From: CAITWD01 sp963727285
GTDB taxonomy: Bacteria > Actinomycetota > Thermoleophilia > Miltoncostaeales > Miltoncostaeaceae
DNA length: 64,000 bases
Assembly: GCA_963727285.1 (NCBI GenBank)
Contig: CAVSFF010000009.1
Coordinates: 868,001 to 932,000 of the forward strand
Direction of reading: 5' to 3'
The position numbers and the translations under genes are program-made. Under the pieces are notes generated by a model. That model did no database searches, was not told the origin of the DNA, and saw nothing but the letters and a program-made list of their open reading frames with translations. Positions 41,431 to 49,705 of the stretch are shown piece after piece (position 1 is the stretch's first letter; each line of letters opens with the position of its first letter).

Positions 41431-42525
41431 ATGCGTCCGCGCGTTCTCATCATGACGGCCTCGGTCGGGGCCGGCCATGAGTTGCCGGCTCAAGCCCTCG
41501 CCGTGCAGTTCGCCCGCGAAGTGCCCGACTCCGACGTCGTGATCGAAGACGGACTCGATCACCTCGGGCCGCTGGTGTCGTGGGTGAGCCACGGCGCCCC
41601 CCGCGTGGTGTTCTTTCGTTCGGAGTGGATCTGGGACGCCGGATTCTGGCTGTTCGCCCGCTTTCCGCTGACGCGGTGGCTGAGCAAGACCACGCTCTAC
41701 CGTGCCGAGCATGCCCGCCTGCGCACGCTCGTCGACAGGACGCGACCCGACGTCGTCATCTCGACGTGGCCGATCACGACCGAGGTCCTGGCTCACATGC
41801 GGCGGCGGCGGGAGATCACCGTCCCCGTCGTCGCGACCATCACCGACATCTCGGCGCTCGAGTACTGGGCCGCGCCTGGGATCGACCTGCACCTGATCAG
41901 CTATCCCGACTCCGCGTCGGAGGTACGGCACATCGCCGGATCTGCGACGCGCGTCGTCTGTGTCCACGGCATGACGCGGCCCGAGTTCCTGACCCCGCGC
42001 ACCCGCTCCGAGGCGCGTGAGACACTCGGCCTCCCCGACGACGGGGCGATCGTGCTGGTCTCGGGCGGCGGATGGGGCGTCGGCGACGTCAGCGGTGCCG
42101 TCGACGTCGCCCTTGCCGTCCCTGAAGTTCGGATGGTGGTGTGTCTCTGCGGCCGCAACGACGACCTGGCCGACGTCCTGCGCCAACGTCTCGGCAACGA
42201 TCGCCGCGTCCGCATCGAGGACTTCACCGACGGCATCTCGGACTACATGGCGGCCGCCAACGCGCTGGTGCACTCGACAGGCGGGAACACGATCATCGAA
42301 GCCCACATGCGTGGCTGCACGCCGATTTCCTACGGATGGGGTCGCGGCCACATCCGCCTGCACAACCGCGCATTCCGGGAGAGGGGGATCGCCGAGGTCG
42401 TCGCAGCCGAAGCGGAGCTCGCCGGCGCCATCCGCCGTGCGGTCGCCATCGAACGGGTTCCCGACGTCTCGTTTGCCGACCTGCCATCGGCCGCCTCCGC
42501 AGTGATGGAGCTGATCGGCCGGTGA
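41431..42525 (+). CDS. Glycosyltransferase, MGDG-synthase/MurG-like fold
   Basis: 364 residues of a GT-B glycosyltransferase. MRPRVLIMTASVGAGHE has the MurG/MGDG-type N-terminal GxGH loop; STWPITTEVL, TDISALEYWAAPGIDL and STGGNTIIEAHMRGCTPIS complete the fold, the last being the nucleotide-sugar site. Such enzymes glycosylate diacylglycerol or lipid carriers in membranes. The next gene is a polysaccharide deacetylase overlapping by four bases, so both probably act on the same envelope glycan or glycolipid. Confidence 0.85.
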   Translation: MRPRVLIMTASVGAGHELPAQALAVQFAREVPDSDVVIEDGLDHLGPLVSWVSHGAPRVVFFRSEWIWDAGFWLFARFPLTRWLSKTTLYRAEHARLRTLVDRTRPDVVISTWPITTEVLAHMRRRREITVPVVATITDISALEYWAAPGIDLHLISYPDSASEVRHIAGSATRVVCVHGMTRPEFLTPRTRSEARETLGLPDDGAIVLVSGGGWGVGDVSGAVDVALAVPEVRMVVCLCGRNDDLADVLRQRLGNDRRVRIEDFTDGISDYMAAANALVHSTGGNTIIEAHMRGCTPISYGWGRGHIRLHNRAFRERGIAEVVAAEAELAGAIRRAVAIERVPDVSFADLPSAASAVMELIGR

Positions 42526-43250
42526 GGACACGCACCGGCATCGCCGTGACGACCGGTGTCGGACTCGCTGCCGCCCACTTCGCACCGGCGGCAACGTTCT
42601 TCCCGCCGGTGCGACGCCTTGCCGAGCCCTGGGTGCTGTGCCGTGCCCACACGGGGCGCCGCGAAGTCGCGCTGACCTTCGACGACGGCCCGGACCGCGC
42701 GCTGGCGCCGCGATTCGTGGAGGCGCTGGGCATGCATCCGGCGACATTCTTCTGGCAGGGCGGGCGCGTACGGGCGCATGCGGCCACGGTCGCGGCAACC
42801 GTCGCCGCCGGGCACGAGGTCGCCTGCCACGGCGACGACCACCGGACGCTGGCGCGCCTCGGCCCGGACGCGACGATTGCGGCACTCCGCCGCGCCCGCG
42901 ATGCGATCTCGGACGCCGCGGGACGGGCGCCGGCCTTCTATCGCCCGGCATACGGCGTCTGGAACGGCTCCGCATGGGCCATGGCGCCGCGCCTGGGAAT
43001 GCGCCGGACGCTGTGGAGCAAGTGGGCCTGGGATTGGCACGCCCGCACGACAACCGCTCAGATCGTCGACCGGATCCTGGCGGGTGCGCACCCCGGGGCG
43101 ATCCTCCTGCTCCACGACGCCGACGGCGCGCCCGGTGCGCCCGAGCGGACGCTGGCGGCGCTTCCTGGGATCCTGGAGGGCCTCGCGGTGCGCGGCCTCG
43201 CGCCGGTCACGCTCTCGGCCCTCGTCGCCGAAGGTGCCCGGGAGGGCTAG
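42522..43250 (+). CDS. Polysaccharide deacetylase (NodB family)
   Basis: 242 residues from GTG 42522, overlapping the glycosyltransferase stop. Catalytic motifs TFDDGPD, HGDDHRTLARLG, YRPAYGVWN and ILLLHDA are present, giving the metal triad Asp-His-His. An N-terminal hydrophobic segment (GIAVTTGVGLAAAHFAPAA) acts as a signal or anchor. It removes acetyl groups from a hexosamine polymer or lipid-linked sugar outside the membrane. The 3' end is convergent with lgt and the two stops nearly meet. Confidence 0.88.
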   Translation: MRTRTGIAVTTGVGLAAAHFAPAATFFPPVRRLAEPWVLCRAHTGRREVALTFDDGPDRALAPRFVEALGMHPATFFWQGGRVRAHAATVAATVAAGHEVACHGDDHRTLARLGPDATIAALRRARDAISDAAGRAPAFYRPAYGVWNGSAWAMAPRLGMRRTLWSKWAWDWHARTTTAQIVDRILAGAHPGAILLLHDADGAPGAPERTLAALPGILEGLAVRGLAPVTLSALVAEGAREG

Positions 43251-44083
43251 CCGGACGAGGTCTCGGGCGCTTGCGCGGTAGAACTGGACCCACACAAACA
43301 ACGCGGCGCCCCCGACCACGCCCGCCAGCGCGACCCAGAAGTTCAGCCGCTCGCCGAGGAACATCGTCGCCGGATCGACCCGCAGCAGCTCGAGCAGCAA
43401 CCGGATCAGGCTGTACAGGCAGACGTACAGGCAGAACAGCGCCGGTGGTCGGATGCGGTAGTGCGCCCCGAGCCAGATCAGCAGCCCCGCCAGCCCGAAG
43501 TCCCAGAGCATCTCGTACAGAAACGTGGGCTGGAAGGTGGACACGTTGGCGTAGTGGGCCGGGCGGTAGGCCGGATCGATCTTGAGGCCCCATGGCAACG
43601 ATGTGGGCCCGCCGAACAGCTCCTGGTTGAACCAGTTCCCCAGACGCCCGATCCCGGATGCCAGCGGCAGCGCCGGGGCGGCGGCATCCATGAACTCCTG
43701 ACGCTCGCGCCGCGACGGTGGACGACGAAGGCGCCGGTCAGCGTTCCGAACAGGACGGCGCCGGGAATCCCCAACCCGCCCTGCCAGACGGCTACCGCCG
43801 CATACCACTCGTGCCCCATCTGGTCCGGGGTGGTGATGTCGAAATACAGCCGCCCACCGATGAGCCCGGCGATGACCGACCAGAGCGCGACCTCGTACAC
43901 CAGATCCGGACTGCCGCCGCGCGCCGTCCACCGCCGGTACGTCAGCCACACGGCGGCGACGATCCCCGCGATGATGAACAGCGCGTAGTAGTGGATGTGC
44001 AGCGGGCCGACGTCGAACCACCGCGCCGGGGGCGACGGGATCGATGCCCCGACGATATGGGTCTGGCTCAGCGGTCCGTGCAC
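43247..44083 (-). CDS. lgt: Prolipoprotein diacylglyceryl transferase (Lgt), frameshifted
   Basis: Adds diacylglyceryl to the Cys of lipoprotein precursors in the membrane. ATG 44083 begins MHGPLSQTHIVGASIPSPPA and reads through HYYALFIIAG and GGRLYFDITTPDQ. At about 43700 a base is missing: the frame then gives EFMDAAAPALPLASGIGRLG, NWFNQELFGGPTSLPWGL, and GERLNFWVALAGVVGG, all clear Lgt. The 3' end is uncertain: this second frame stays open far past the expected end, while the original frame has a TAG at 43247, right at the deacetylase stop, so a further indel near 43270 is likely. The exact C-terminus is therefore not defined. Confidence 0.82.
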
Positions 44084-44090
44084 GCGCGCC

Positions 44091-44807
44091 CTACATCAGG
44101 GCGGGGCTCCACCCCGCCAGCTCGATGTTCAGCCGCGTCATCAGGCCGGTCACCATCAGGATCCCGAACACGATCAGCAGCACCGCCCCCACCTGGCTGA
44201 TGAGGCGGACGTGGCGCTTGAGGATTCCCATCGCCGACGTCGCCTGGTGGATGAACAGGCCCGCCAGCAAGAACGGAATCCCCAAACCCAGCCCGTACAC
44301 CATCAGCAGGGATCCGCCCAGCAGCCAGCTGCCCGATCCCGCGGCCAGCGTCAGTGCCGCGCCCAGGGTCGGCCCGATGCACGGGGTCCAGCCGAACGCA
44401 AACGCGGCGCCGGCGATGCCCGCCCCGATCAGCGTCGCCGGCCGCATCGCCCGATGCAAGCGCCGGTCCTGCATCAGGAACATCGGCACGCCTCGTCCGA
44501 GCAGCACGAGACCCATCGCGATGACGAACAAGCCTCCCGCGATTTCCAGCGCATGACGATGCTCAAGCAGCTGCGTTCCCGCGAGCCCGACGCTCGCGCC
44601 GAGCGCCGTGAACACAAGCGTGAAGCCGATGACGAAGGCAAGCGTCGGAAAGAACACCGCCCAGCGTCGCTTCTCGAAATCATCGAACCCCACCCCGGAG
44701 ACGACACCAAGATAGGCGGGGACGAGCGGAAGCACGCACGGCGAAGCGAACGAGACGAAGCCCGCGGCGAATGCGACCGAATAGGAGACCGGGTCTGCGC
44801 TCAGCAT
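44091..44807 (-). CDS. ccdA: Cytochrome c biogenesis / thiol-disulfide exchange protein, CcdA family
   Basis: 238 residues with six membrane helices. The CcdA/DsbD signature Cys residues are in FASPCVLPLVPAYLG and FGWTPCIGPTLGA. The protein passes electrons from cytosolic thioredoxin across the membrane to extracytoplasmic thiols, as needed for cytochrome c or disulfide reduction. ATG 44807 is preferred; an upstream in-frame GTG at 44828 would add seven residues. It is followed 7 bp later by lgt on the same strand. Confidence 0.88.
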   Translation of the reverse strand: MLSADPVSYSVAFAAGFVSFASPCVLPLVPAYLGVVSGVGFDDFEKRRWAVFFPTLAFVIGFTLVFTALGASVGLAGTQLLEHRHALEIAGGLFVIAMGLVLLGRGVPMFLMQDRRLHRAMRPATLIGAGIAGAAFAFGWTPCIGPTLGAALTLAAGSGSWLLGGSLLMVYGLGLGIPFLLAGLFIHQATSAMGILKRHVRLISQVGAVLLIVFGILMVTGLMTRLNIELAGWSPALM

Positions 44808-44905
44808 GTGCGATTCCGAGAATGGCACATCGACGCCGGCGCGGCGTGCCGGGGCTTCCGCGCGGGACCTTCGGCCCCGGCGGAAGCCCACACGTCGCGG
44901 TGCGG

Positions 44906-45607
44906 CTAGCGGCGCCCGCCGCCGAGCAGCGACAGGATGATCAGGAATACGTTGAAGACGTCCAGGAAGATGCTCATGGCCAGCATCACGACGTCGTTCT
45001 GCCCGGCGCGGTGCATCCGCTGGAAGTCGTACATGGTGAACACCGTGAAGGCGGCCAGGGCCACGAACAGCCACACCGTGTAGATCCCGGAGAAGGCGGA
45101 CGAGAAGAAGATCATTCCGACGATCGCCACGAGAATCAGCCCGAAGAGGCCGAACATCGCGATTCGTGCCAGGGGCGCCAAATCGCGCTTGGTCGCATAT
45201 CCGACCGTCCCGAAACAGGCGATGAACAGCCCGGTCAGCAGCACCGCCTGCCACACGATGGCGGCACCGTTGGGCTGCTTGGCGTAGACCGCGATCGTCG
45301 GGGCGATCGCGACGCCCAACAGCAGGCCGAAACCAAACAGCAGGCCCATGCCGAGGGAACCGTTCTGCGCCTTCCGCGCAAAGTTCATTCCCAGCATGAT
45401 CCCGATCGCCCCGATGTACGCCAGAAGCGCAACACCACCGGCCGCATCGCGGGCGATGTAGGCCCCTGCAGCCGCGAACGCGGCCGTGACGGCAACCAGA
45501 AACATGGTCTGGCCGAAGACGGCGCGGGTGTCGATATTGCCGACCGGCCGTGCGGCGGTGCCGGGCGGACCGTAGGTCTGTTGGTCAAGCGGTGGACGAC
45601 TGCTCAT
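44906..45607 (-). CDS. Bax inhibitor-1 / YccA family membrane protein
   Basis: 233 residues with seven membrane helices, the BI-1 fold (TMBIM). Conserved parts are NIDTRAVFGQTMFLVAVTAA at the start, the AKQPNGAAIVWQAVLLTGLF helix and the C-terminal FLDVFNVFLIILSLLGGGRR. Bacterial members are pH-sensitive calcium-leak channels or regulators of membrane proteases. A short cytoplasmic N-terminus is normal. ATG 45607. It is about 100 bp upstream of ccdA. Confidence 0.9.
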   Translation of the reverse strand: MSSRPPLDQQTYGPPGTAARPVGNIDTRAVFGQTMFLVAVTAAFAAAGAYIARDAAGGVALLAYIGAIGIMLGMNFARKAQNGSLGMGLLFGFGLLLGVAIAPTIAVYAKQPNGAAIVWQAVLLTGLFIACFGTVGYATKRDLAPLARIAMFGLFGLILVAIVGMIFFSSAFSGIYTVWLFVALAAFTVFTMYDFQRMHRAGQNDVVMLAMSIFLDVFNVFLIILSLLGGGRR

Positions 45608-45680
45608 GTTCCCCTCGCTATGGACAGATGTCGCTGCACAGGGTACTCGTCCGCGCCCGATTCGTCATTCCGATCTGTCG

Positions 45681-46154
45681 TCACACCGCGCCGCCGAGGT
45701 CGCCGACGGCCTTCGCGAGTTCGGCGATCGCGTCGGGCGTCACCGGCCCCCGGGCCTGCCACCGCACGAGCCCGTCGACGACCAGCATCGGCGCGACCCG
45801 CCCCGGACCGTCGATGCCGAGCGCGTCACGCACCACCCCGGTATCCGCATACGCGGTCAGCGTGTGGGTCCGGACCGAGACGTCGGGGATCGCCCGCGCC
45901 ATCCCGCCGTCGATCCAGCCGCGCACGGGACTCCAGGCGCGGCCGATCACCGGGACCTCCCAGAACCCGACACTCCGGGCACCGAGTCCAAGGACCGCAT
46001 CCCGCCATCCGTCGACATCGGTCTGCTGGCCGCGCCGAAACGCCAACACCAGCACGTCCGCCGGTCCGGGCAACGACTCGGGCAGTCGCACCACGCGCCC
46101 CTCGAGGTCACGCGTCTCGAGCATGGGGAAGCGCAGCGCGGGCAGATCGGGCAT
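45681..46154 (-). CDS. Thioredoxin-fold (redoxin-like) protein, lacking CxxC
   Basis: 157 residues of a redoxin-like fold: FPMLETRDLEGRVVRLPESL at the N-terminus, ADVLVLAFRRGQQTDVDGWR, and VAPMLVVDGLVRWQARGP at the cis-Pro-like strand. The usual CxxC or resolving Cys is not seen at the expected place, so it may bind rather than oxidise. It could be an Atp10 or YtfJ-type assembly factor; the evidence is thin. Start ATG 46154. Confidence 0.55.
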   Translation of the reverse strand: MPDLPALRFPMLETRDLEGRVVRLPESLPGPADVLVLAFRRGQQTDVDGWRDAVLGLGARSVGFWEVPVIGRAWSPVRGWIDGGMARAIPDVSVRTHTLTAYADTGVVRDALGIDGPGRVAPMLVVDGLVRWQARGPVTPDAIAELAKAVGDLGGAV

Positions 46155-46263
46155 CCGGACCCCTCGTCGGTCGGCGGGCCCTTAGCCTGGCATCTCACAG
46201 GACCGGCGCAACTCCGGTCGGTCACCGCCCGCGCGGGCCGCGCGATTCCGGTAGGACTTAGGC

Positions 46264-47907
46264 GTGACGACGGACGCACTCCCAGGCGACCAGATCTCCG
46301 GACGCGCGGCCGCGGCCGGCGGCGTCCTGATGACCCTCTCGGCCGCTCAGTTCCTCATGACCCTCGACAGCTCGGTCATGAACGTGTCGATGGCGACGGT
46401 CGCCAACGACGTGCACACGACGATCACCGGCATCCAGACCGCGATCACGCTGTACACGCTCGTGATGGCGACCCTGATGATCACCGGCGGCAAGATCGGC
46501 ACGATGATCGGGCGCCGCCGCGCGTTCGCGATCGGATGCGTGATCTACGGATGCGGGTCGTTCGTCACCGGCATCGCGACGAGCCTGCCGGTCCTGATCA
46601 TCGGCTGGTCGGGACTGGAGGGCATCGGGGCCGCCTTGATCATGCCCGCGATCGTCGCGCTGGTGGCCGGAAACTTCCCCGCCTCCGGCCGGGCGCGTGC
46701 GTACGGACTGATCGCCTCGGCCGGCGCCATCGCGGTGGCCGCCGGGCCCCTGATCGGCGGCGCGGCCACGACCTACGCGTCGTGGCGGCTGGTCTTTTTC
46801 GCCGAGGTCATCATCGTCGGCGTCATCTTGGTCCTGTCCCGCCGGATCGCCGATGCGCCAACCGAATCGCGGGCCCGGCTCGATCTGCTCGGGACGCTGA
46901 TGTCGATCGTCGGACTCGGGCTCGCGGTCTTGGGCGTTCTGAAGTCGGCGGAATGGGGCTGGGTCGCGCCGAAGACCGGTGCACCGTCGATCGCCGGTCT
47001 GTCGCTGACGTTTTGGTTCATCATCGCCGGCCTCGTCATCATCTGGCTGCTGTTTCTGTGGGCTGCCCACCTCGAGCGGGTCGGACGGGAACCACTGATC
47101 CGGCCGAAGATGTTCGCCAACCGCCGGCTGACCGGCGGCCTGATCATGTTCTTCATGCAGTTTCTGCTCCAGGCCGGGGTCTTCTTCGTCCTGCCGCTGT
47201 TCCTGTCGGTCGTCCTCGCGCTGTCGGCGATCCAGACGGGGCTGCGGATCATGCCCCTGTCGATCGCGCTGCTGATCTCGGCCGCGGGGATTCCCAAAGT
47301 GCGCCCGCACGCGTCCCCGCGCCGGGTCGTGCGGGTCGGAATCTTCCTGATGCTGGCCGGCATCCTGCTGTTGATGTCGGGGATCGACCTCGATGCCTCG
47401 GCGGCGGTCGTCATGGTTCCGATGCTCCTGATCGGGCTTGGAATCGGTGCGCTCTCGTCGCAGCTCGGCGCGGTGACGGTGTCGGCCGTGCCGGCATCCG
47501 AGACCGGCGAGGTCGGCGGACTCCAGAACACCGCGACGAACCTCGGGGCCTCCCTCGGGACCGCGCTGGCAGGGTCGGTAATGATCGCAGTGCTGACGGC
47601 AACGCTGATCTCCGGTATCCAGACCAATCCGGACGTGCCGACCCGGGTCAAGGACCAGGCGAGCGTGCAATTGGCCTCCGGTGTGCCGTTCGTATCCGAC
47701 GCGGCATTGCAGAGCAACATGGAGGCGGCCGGCGCATCAAAGAAGGTCACCGACGCGGTCGTCAGCGAGAATCGCACCGCCCGCATCGCCGGCCTCGATG
47801 CCGCCCTGGCGATCCTGGCGTTCATCGCCCTGATCGCGCTGTTCTGCACCGGTCGGCTTCCCACCTCGGTTTCGGAGACCGCACCCGAGGGCGGCCCGGC
47901 GCCGTAG
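46264..47907 (+). CDS. MFS transporter, DHA2 family (EmrB/QacA type)
   Basis: 547 residues with 14 membrane helices. The MFS motif A variant GKIGTMIGRRRAF is between helices 2 and 3, and the motif LDSSVMNVSMATVANDVH sits in helix 1. The DHA2 pattern and length fit multidrug efflux pumps. The C-terminal extracellular loop near 470-510 (QLASGVPFVSDAALQSNMEA) is large. GTG 46264. It is a lone gene, 110 bp from the divergent thioredoxin-like gene. Confidence 0.93.
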   Translation: MTTDALPGDQISGRAAAAGGVLMTLSAAQFLMTLDSSVMNVSMATVANDVHTTITGIQTAITLYTLVMATLMITGGKIGTMIGRRRAFAIGCVIYGCGSFVTGIATSLPVLIIGWSGLEGIGAALIMPAIVALVAGNFPASGRARAYGLIASAGAIAVAAGPLIGGAATTYASWRLVFFAEVIIVGVILVLSRRIADAPTESRARLDLLGTLMSIVGLGLAVLGVLKSAEWGWVAPKTGAPSIAGLSLTFWFIIAGLVIIWLLFLWAAHLERVGREPLIRPKMFANRRLTGGLIMFFMQFLLQAGVFFVLPLFLSVVLALSAIQTGLRIMPLSIALLISAAGIPKVRPHASPRRVVRVGIFLMLAGILLLMSGIDLDASAAVVMVPMLLIGLGIGALSSQLGAVTVSAVPASETGEVGGLQNTATNLGASLGTALAGSVMIAVLTATLISGIQTNPDVPTRVKDQASVQLASGVPFVSDAALQSNMEAAGASKKVTDAVVSENRTARIAGLDAALAILAFIALIALFCTGRLPTSVSETAPEGGPAP

Positions 47908-47939
47908 CCGGTCCGAGGCGCTGATCTAGACTGCAGCCG

Positions 47940-48956
47940 GTGGATGGCCCCGCACACGACCCGCACGGACGTCCGTTCAACGTCCTGATCAGCTCCGCCG
48001 GCCGCCGGGTCGTGCTGGCGCGCCTGTTCCGGACCGCGCTCGCCGACCTCGACGTCCACGGCCGCGTCCTCGCGGCGGACGCCAGCCCGCTGTCGGCGAC
48101 GTACACCGAAGCCGAGACGCACTTCCTGGTTCCCCGGTGCACGGACCCCGCCTTCGTGCCGACCATGATCGACGCGTGCCGGACCCACCAGGTCCGGCTC
48201 GTGATCCCGACGATCGACACCGAGCTGCCGGTCTTCGCGGACGCCCGCGATCGGTTCGCGGCCATCGGCACCGAGGTCGCGGTATCGGGGCCCGACACCA
48301 TTGCCATCGGCCGCGACAAGGCCCGGACCAACCGCTGGCTGAGAGACGCCGGGCTGCCGCACGTGACCCAGTGGGAGATCGCGGCCGCGCCGACCGACGC
48401 CCGGCGGTATCCGCTGATCGCCAAGCCCCGCTGCGGAAGCTCCTCGGAGGGGGTGCACGTGGTCGCCGCACCGGCCGACTTGGCACCGTTCCGCGAGCTC
48501 GACTACATCGTCGAGGAGATCGCCCCCGGCCGTGAGCACACGATCGACATCTTCGTCGACCGCGCCGGCACGCTCGTGACGGCGGTCCCACGGCGGCGGC
48601 TGGAGACCCGTGGCGGCGAAGTCAGCAAGGGTCTCACGGTCGCCGACCCGCGTCTGCGAGAGCTGGCGGTCCGGGTTGCGGCGGCGTTGCCCGACGCCTA
48701 CGGCGCACTCAACTTCCAGTGCTTCGTCGACGACGCCTCCGGATCGATGGCGATCATCGAGCTCAACGCGCGCTTCGGCGGAGGCTTTCCGCTCAGCGAC
48801 GCCGCCGGTGCTCACATCCCGCGCTGGATGATCGAGGAACTCGCCGGGTTGTCCGCGCGCACCGCGACGGCGGACTTCATCGACGGGTTGGTCATGCTCC
48901 GCTACGACGACGCCGTCTTTACGACCCGCGACGCGCTCGGGCCGGGTGTCGTATAG
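47940..48956 (+). CDS. ATP-grasp domain protein
   Basis: 338 residues. The carbamoyl-phosphate-synthase-type ATP-grasp fold: NVLISSAGRRVVLARLFRTA, the substrate loop GRDKARTN, KPRCGSSSEGVHVV (nucleotide loop), IVEEIAPGREHTIDIFV and INEL-like IELNARFGGGFPL with metal ligands. These enzymes ligate a carboxylate to an amine using ATP; the substrates are not known. The partner gene is a HAD phosphatase whose GTG starts directly after this stop, a pair found in surface-glycan and nucleotide clusters. Confidence 0.85.
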   Translation: MDGPAHDPHGRPFNVLISSAGRRVVLARLFRTALADLDVHGRVLAADASPLSATYTEAETHFLVPRCTDPAFVPTMIDACRTHQVRLVIPTIDTELPVFADARDRFAAIGTEVAVSGPDTIAIGRDKARTNRWLRDAGLPHVTQWEIAAAPTDARRYPLIAKPRCGSSSEGVHVVAAPADLAPFRELDYIVEEIAPGREHTIDIFVDRAGTLVTAVPRRRLETRGGEVSKGLTVADPRLRELAVRVAAALPDAYGALNFQCFVDDASGSMAIIELNARFGGGFPLSDAAGAHIPRWMIEELAGLSARTATADFIDGLVMLRYDDAVFTTRDALGPGVV

Positions 48957-49625
48957 GTGCGGGCCTCGTGCGTGATCCTCGACCTCGATGACACGCTGTT
49001 TCTTGAGCGCGACTATGTGCTCAGCGGCCTGCGGGCGGTCGGCGAACACGTCGCGACCGCATACGGTCGCCCCGGCTTCGGCGACGTTGCGGTCGGGTTG
49101 TTTGAGGCCGGCGTGCGCGGGGACACCTTCAACCGGGCGCTGGCGGAGGTGGGCCTCCCCGCCGACGATGCGACCATCCACCGCCTCGTCGGCGTCTATC
49201 GCCGTCACACCCCGGCCATCGGGCTCGCGCCCGACGCCGGCCGCCTGATCCCCCGGCTTCGGGGCCGCTACGTCGGGGTGGTCACCGACGGACCGCTGGA
49301 GAGCCAGCGCGCCAAGGCGCTCGCCGTCGGAGCGCCGCGGTGGTCATCGGCGGTGATCTATACGGCCGAACTCGGACCCGGATTCGGCAAGCCGCACCCG
49401 CGGGCCTTCGAGATGCACCAGGTGGCCGCGGGCCGCGAGGGCGCGGCGTGCGTGTATGTGGCCGACAACCCGTCCAAGGACTTCGCCGGCCCGAAGTCAC
49501 TCGGGTGGGCCACGGTGCGGATCCGTCGGCCCGGATCGCTGCATGCAGCGCTCCCGAGCGGCGATCTCGCCGACCTGGAGATCGCCACGCTGGACGAGCT
49601 GCCGATCGGCACTCCGATCGCGTAA
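48957..49625 (+). CDS. HAD-superfamily hydrolase
   Basis: 222 residues. Motif I is VILDLDDTLF (nucleophile and acid-base Asp), motif II TDG in VVTDGPL, and the loop with Lys in GKPHPRAF; motif IV is VADNPSKD. A C1-type helical cap follows motif I (residues about 15-85). GTG 48957 directly abuts the ATP-grasp stop. The pair may make and dephosphorylate an acyl or sugar phosphate; the substrate is unknown. Confidence 0.88.
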   Translation: MRASCVILDLDDTLFLERDYVLSGLRAVGEHVATAYGRPGFGDVAVGLFEAGVRGDTFNRALAEVGLPADDATIHRLVGVYRRHTPAIGLAPDAGRLIPRLRGRYVGVVTDGPLESQRAKALAVGAPRWSSAVIYTAELGPGFGKPHPRAFEMHQVAAGREGAACVYVADNPSKDFAGPKSLGWATVRIRRPGSLHAALPSGDLADLEIATLDELPIGTPIA

Positions 49626-49640
49626 CAGCGCAGCGGCGGC

Positions 49641-49686
49641 GCCAGCGCGAAGGTCGCAACCCGAGGGTTACGACCGGCGCGCTGGC
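49641..49686. terminator. Strong bidirectional hairpin terminator
   Basis: Outer stem GCCAGCGCG / CGCGCTGGC (9 bp, 49641-49649 and 49678-49686), inner stem GGTCG-C-AACC / GGTT-A-CGACC with a CGAG loop. It lies between convergent HAD and nrdJ stops (49625 and 49706). No U-tract, but the stem length is high. Confidence 0.78.
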
Positions 49687-49705
49687 ATTCCCATGGCCGC
49701 CGTCG

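Noticed and set aside
42330..43240. Continuation of the lgt second frame antisense through the deacetylase gene
   Set aside because: It would add some 300 residues without similarity to Lgt; an indel is more likely.
46773..49208. Long minus-strand open frame across the MFS and ATP-grasp genes
   Set aside because: Shadow of two well-supported plus-strand genes; residue content is that of random GC-rich frames.
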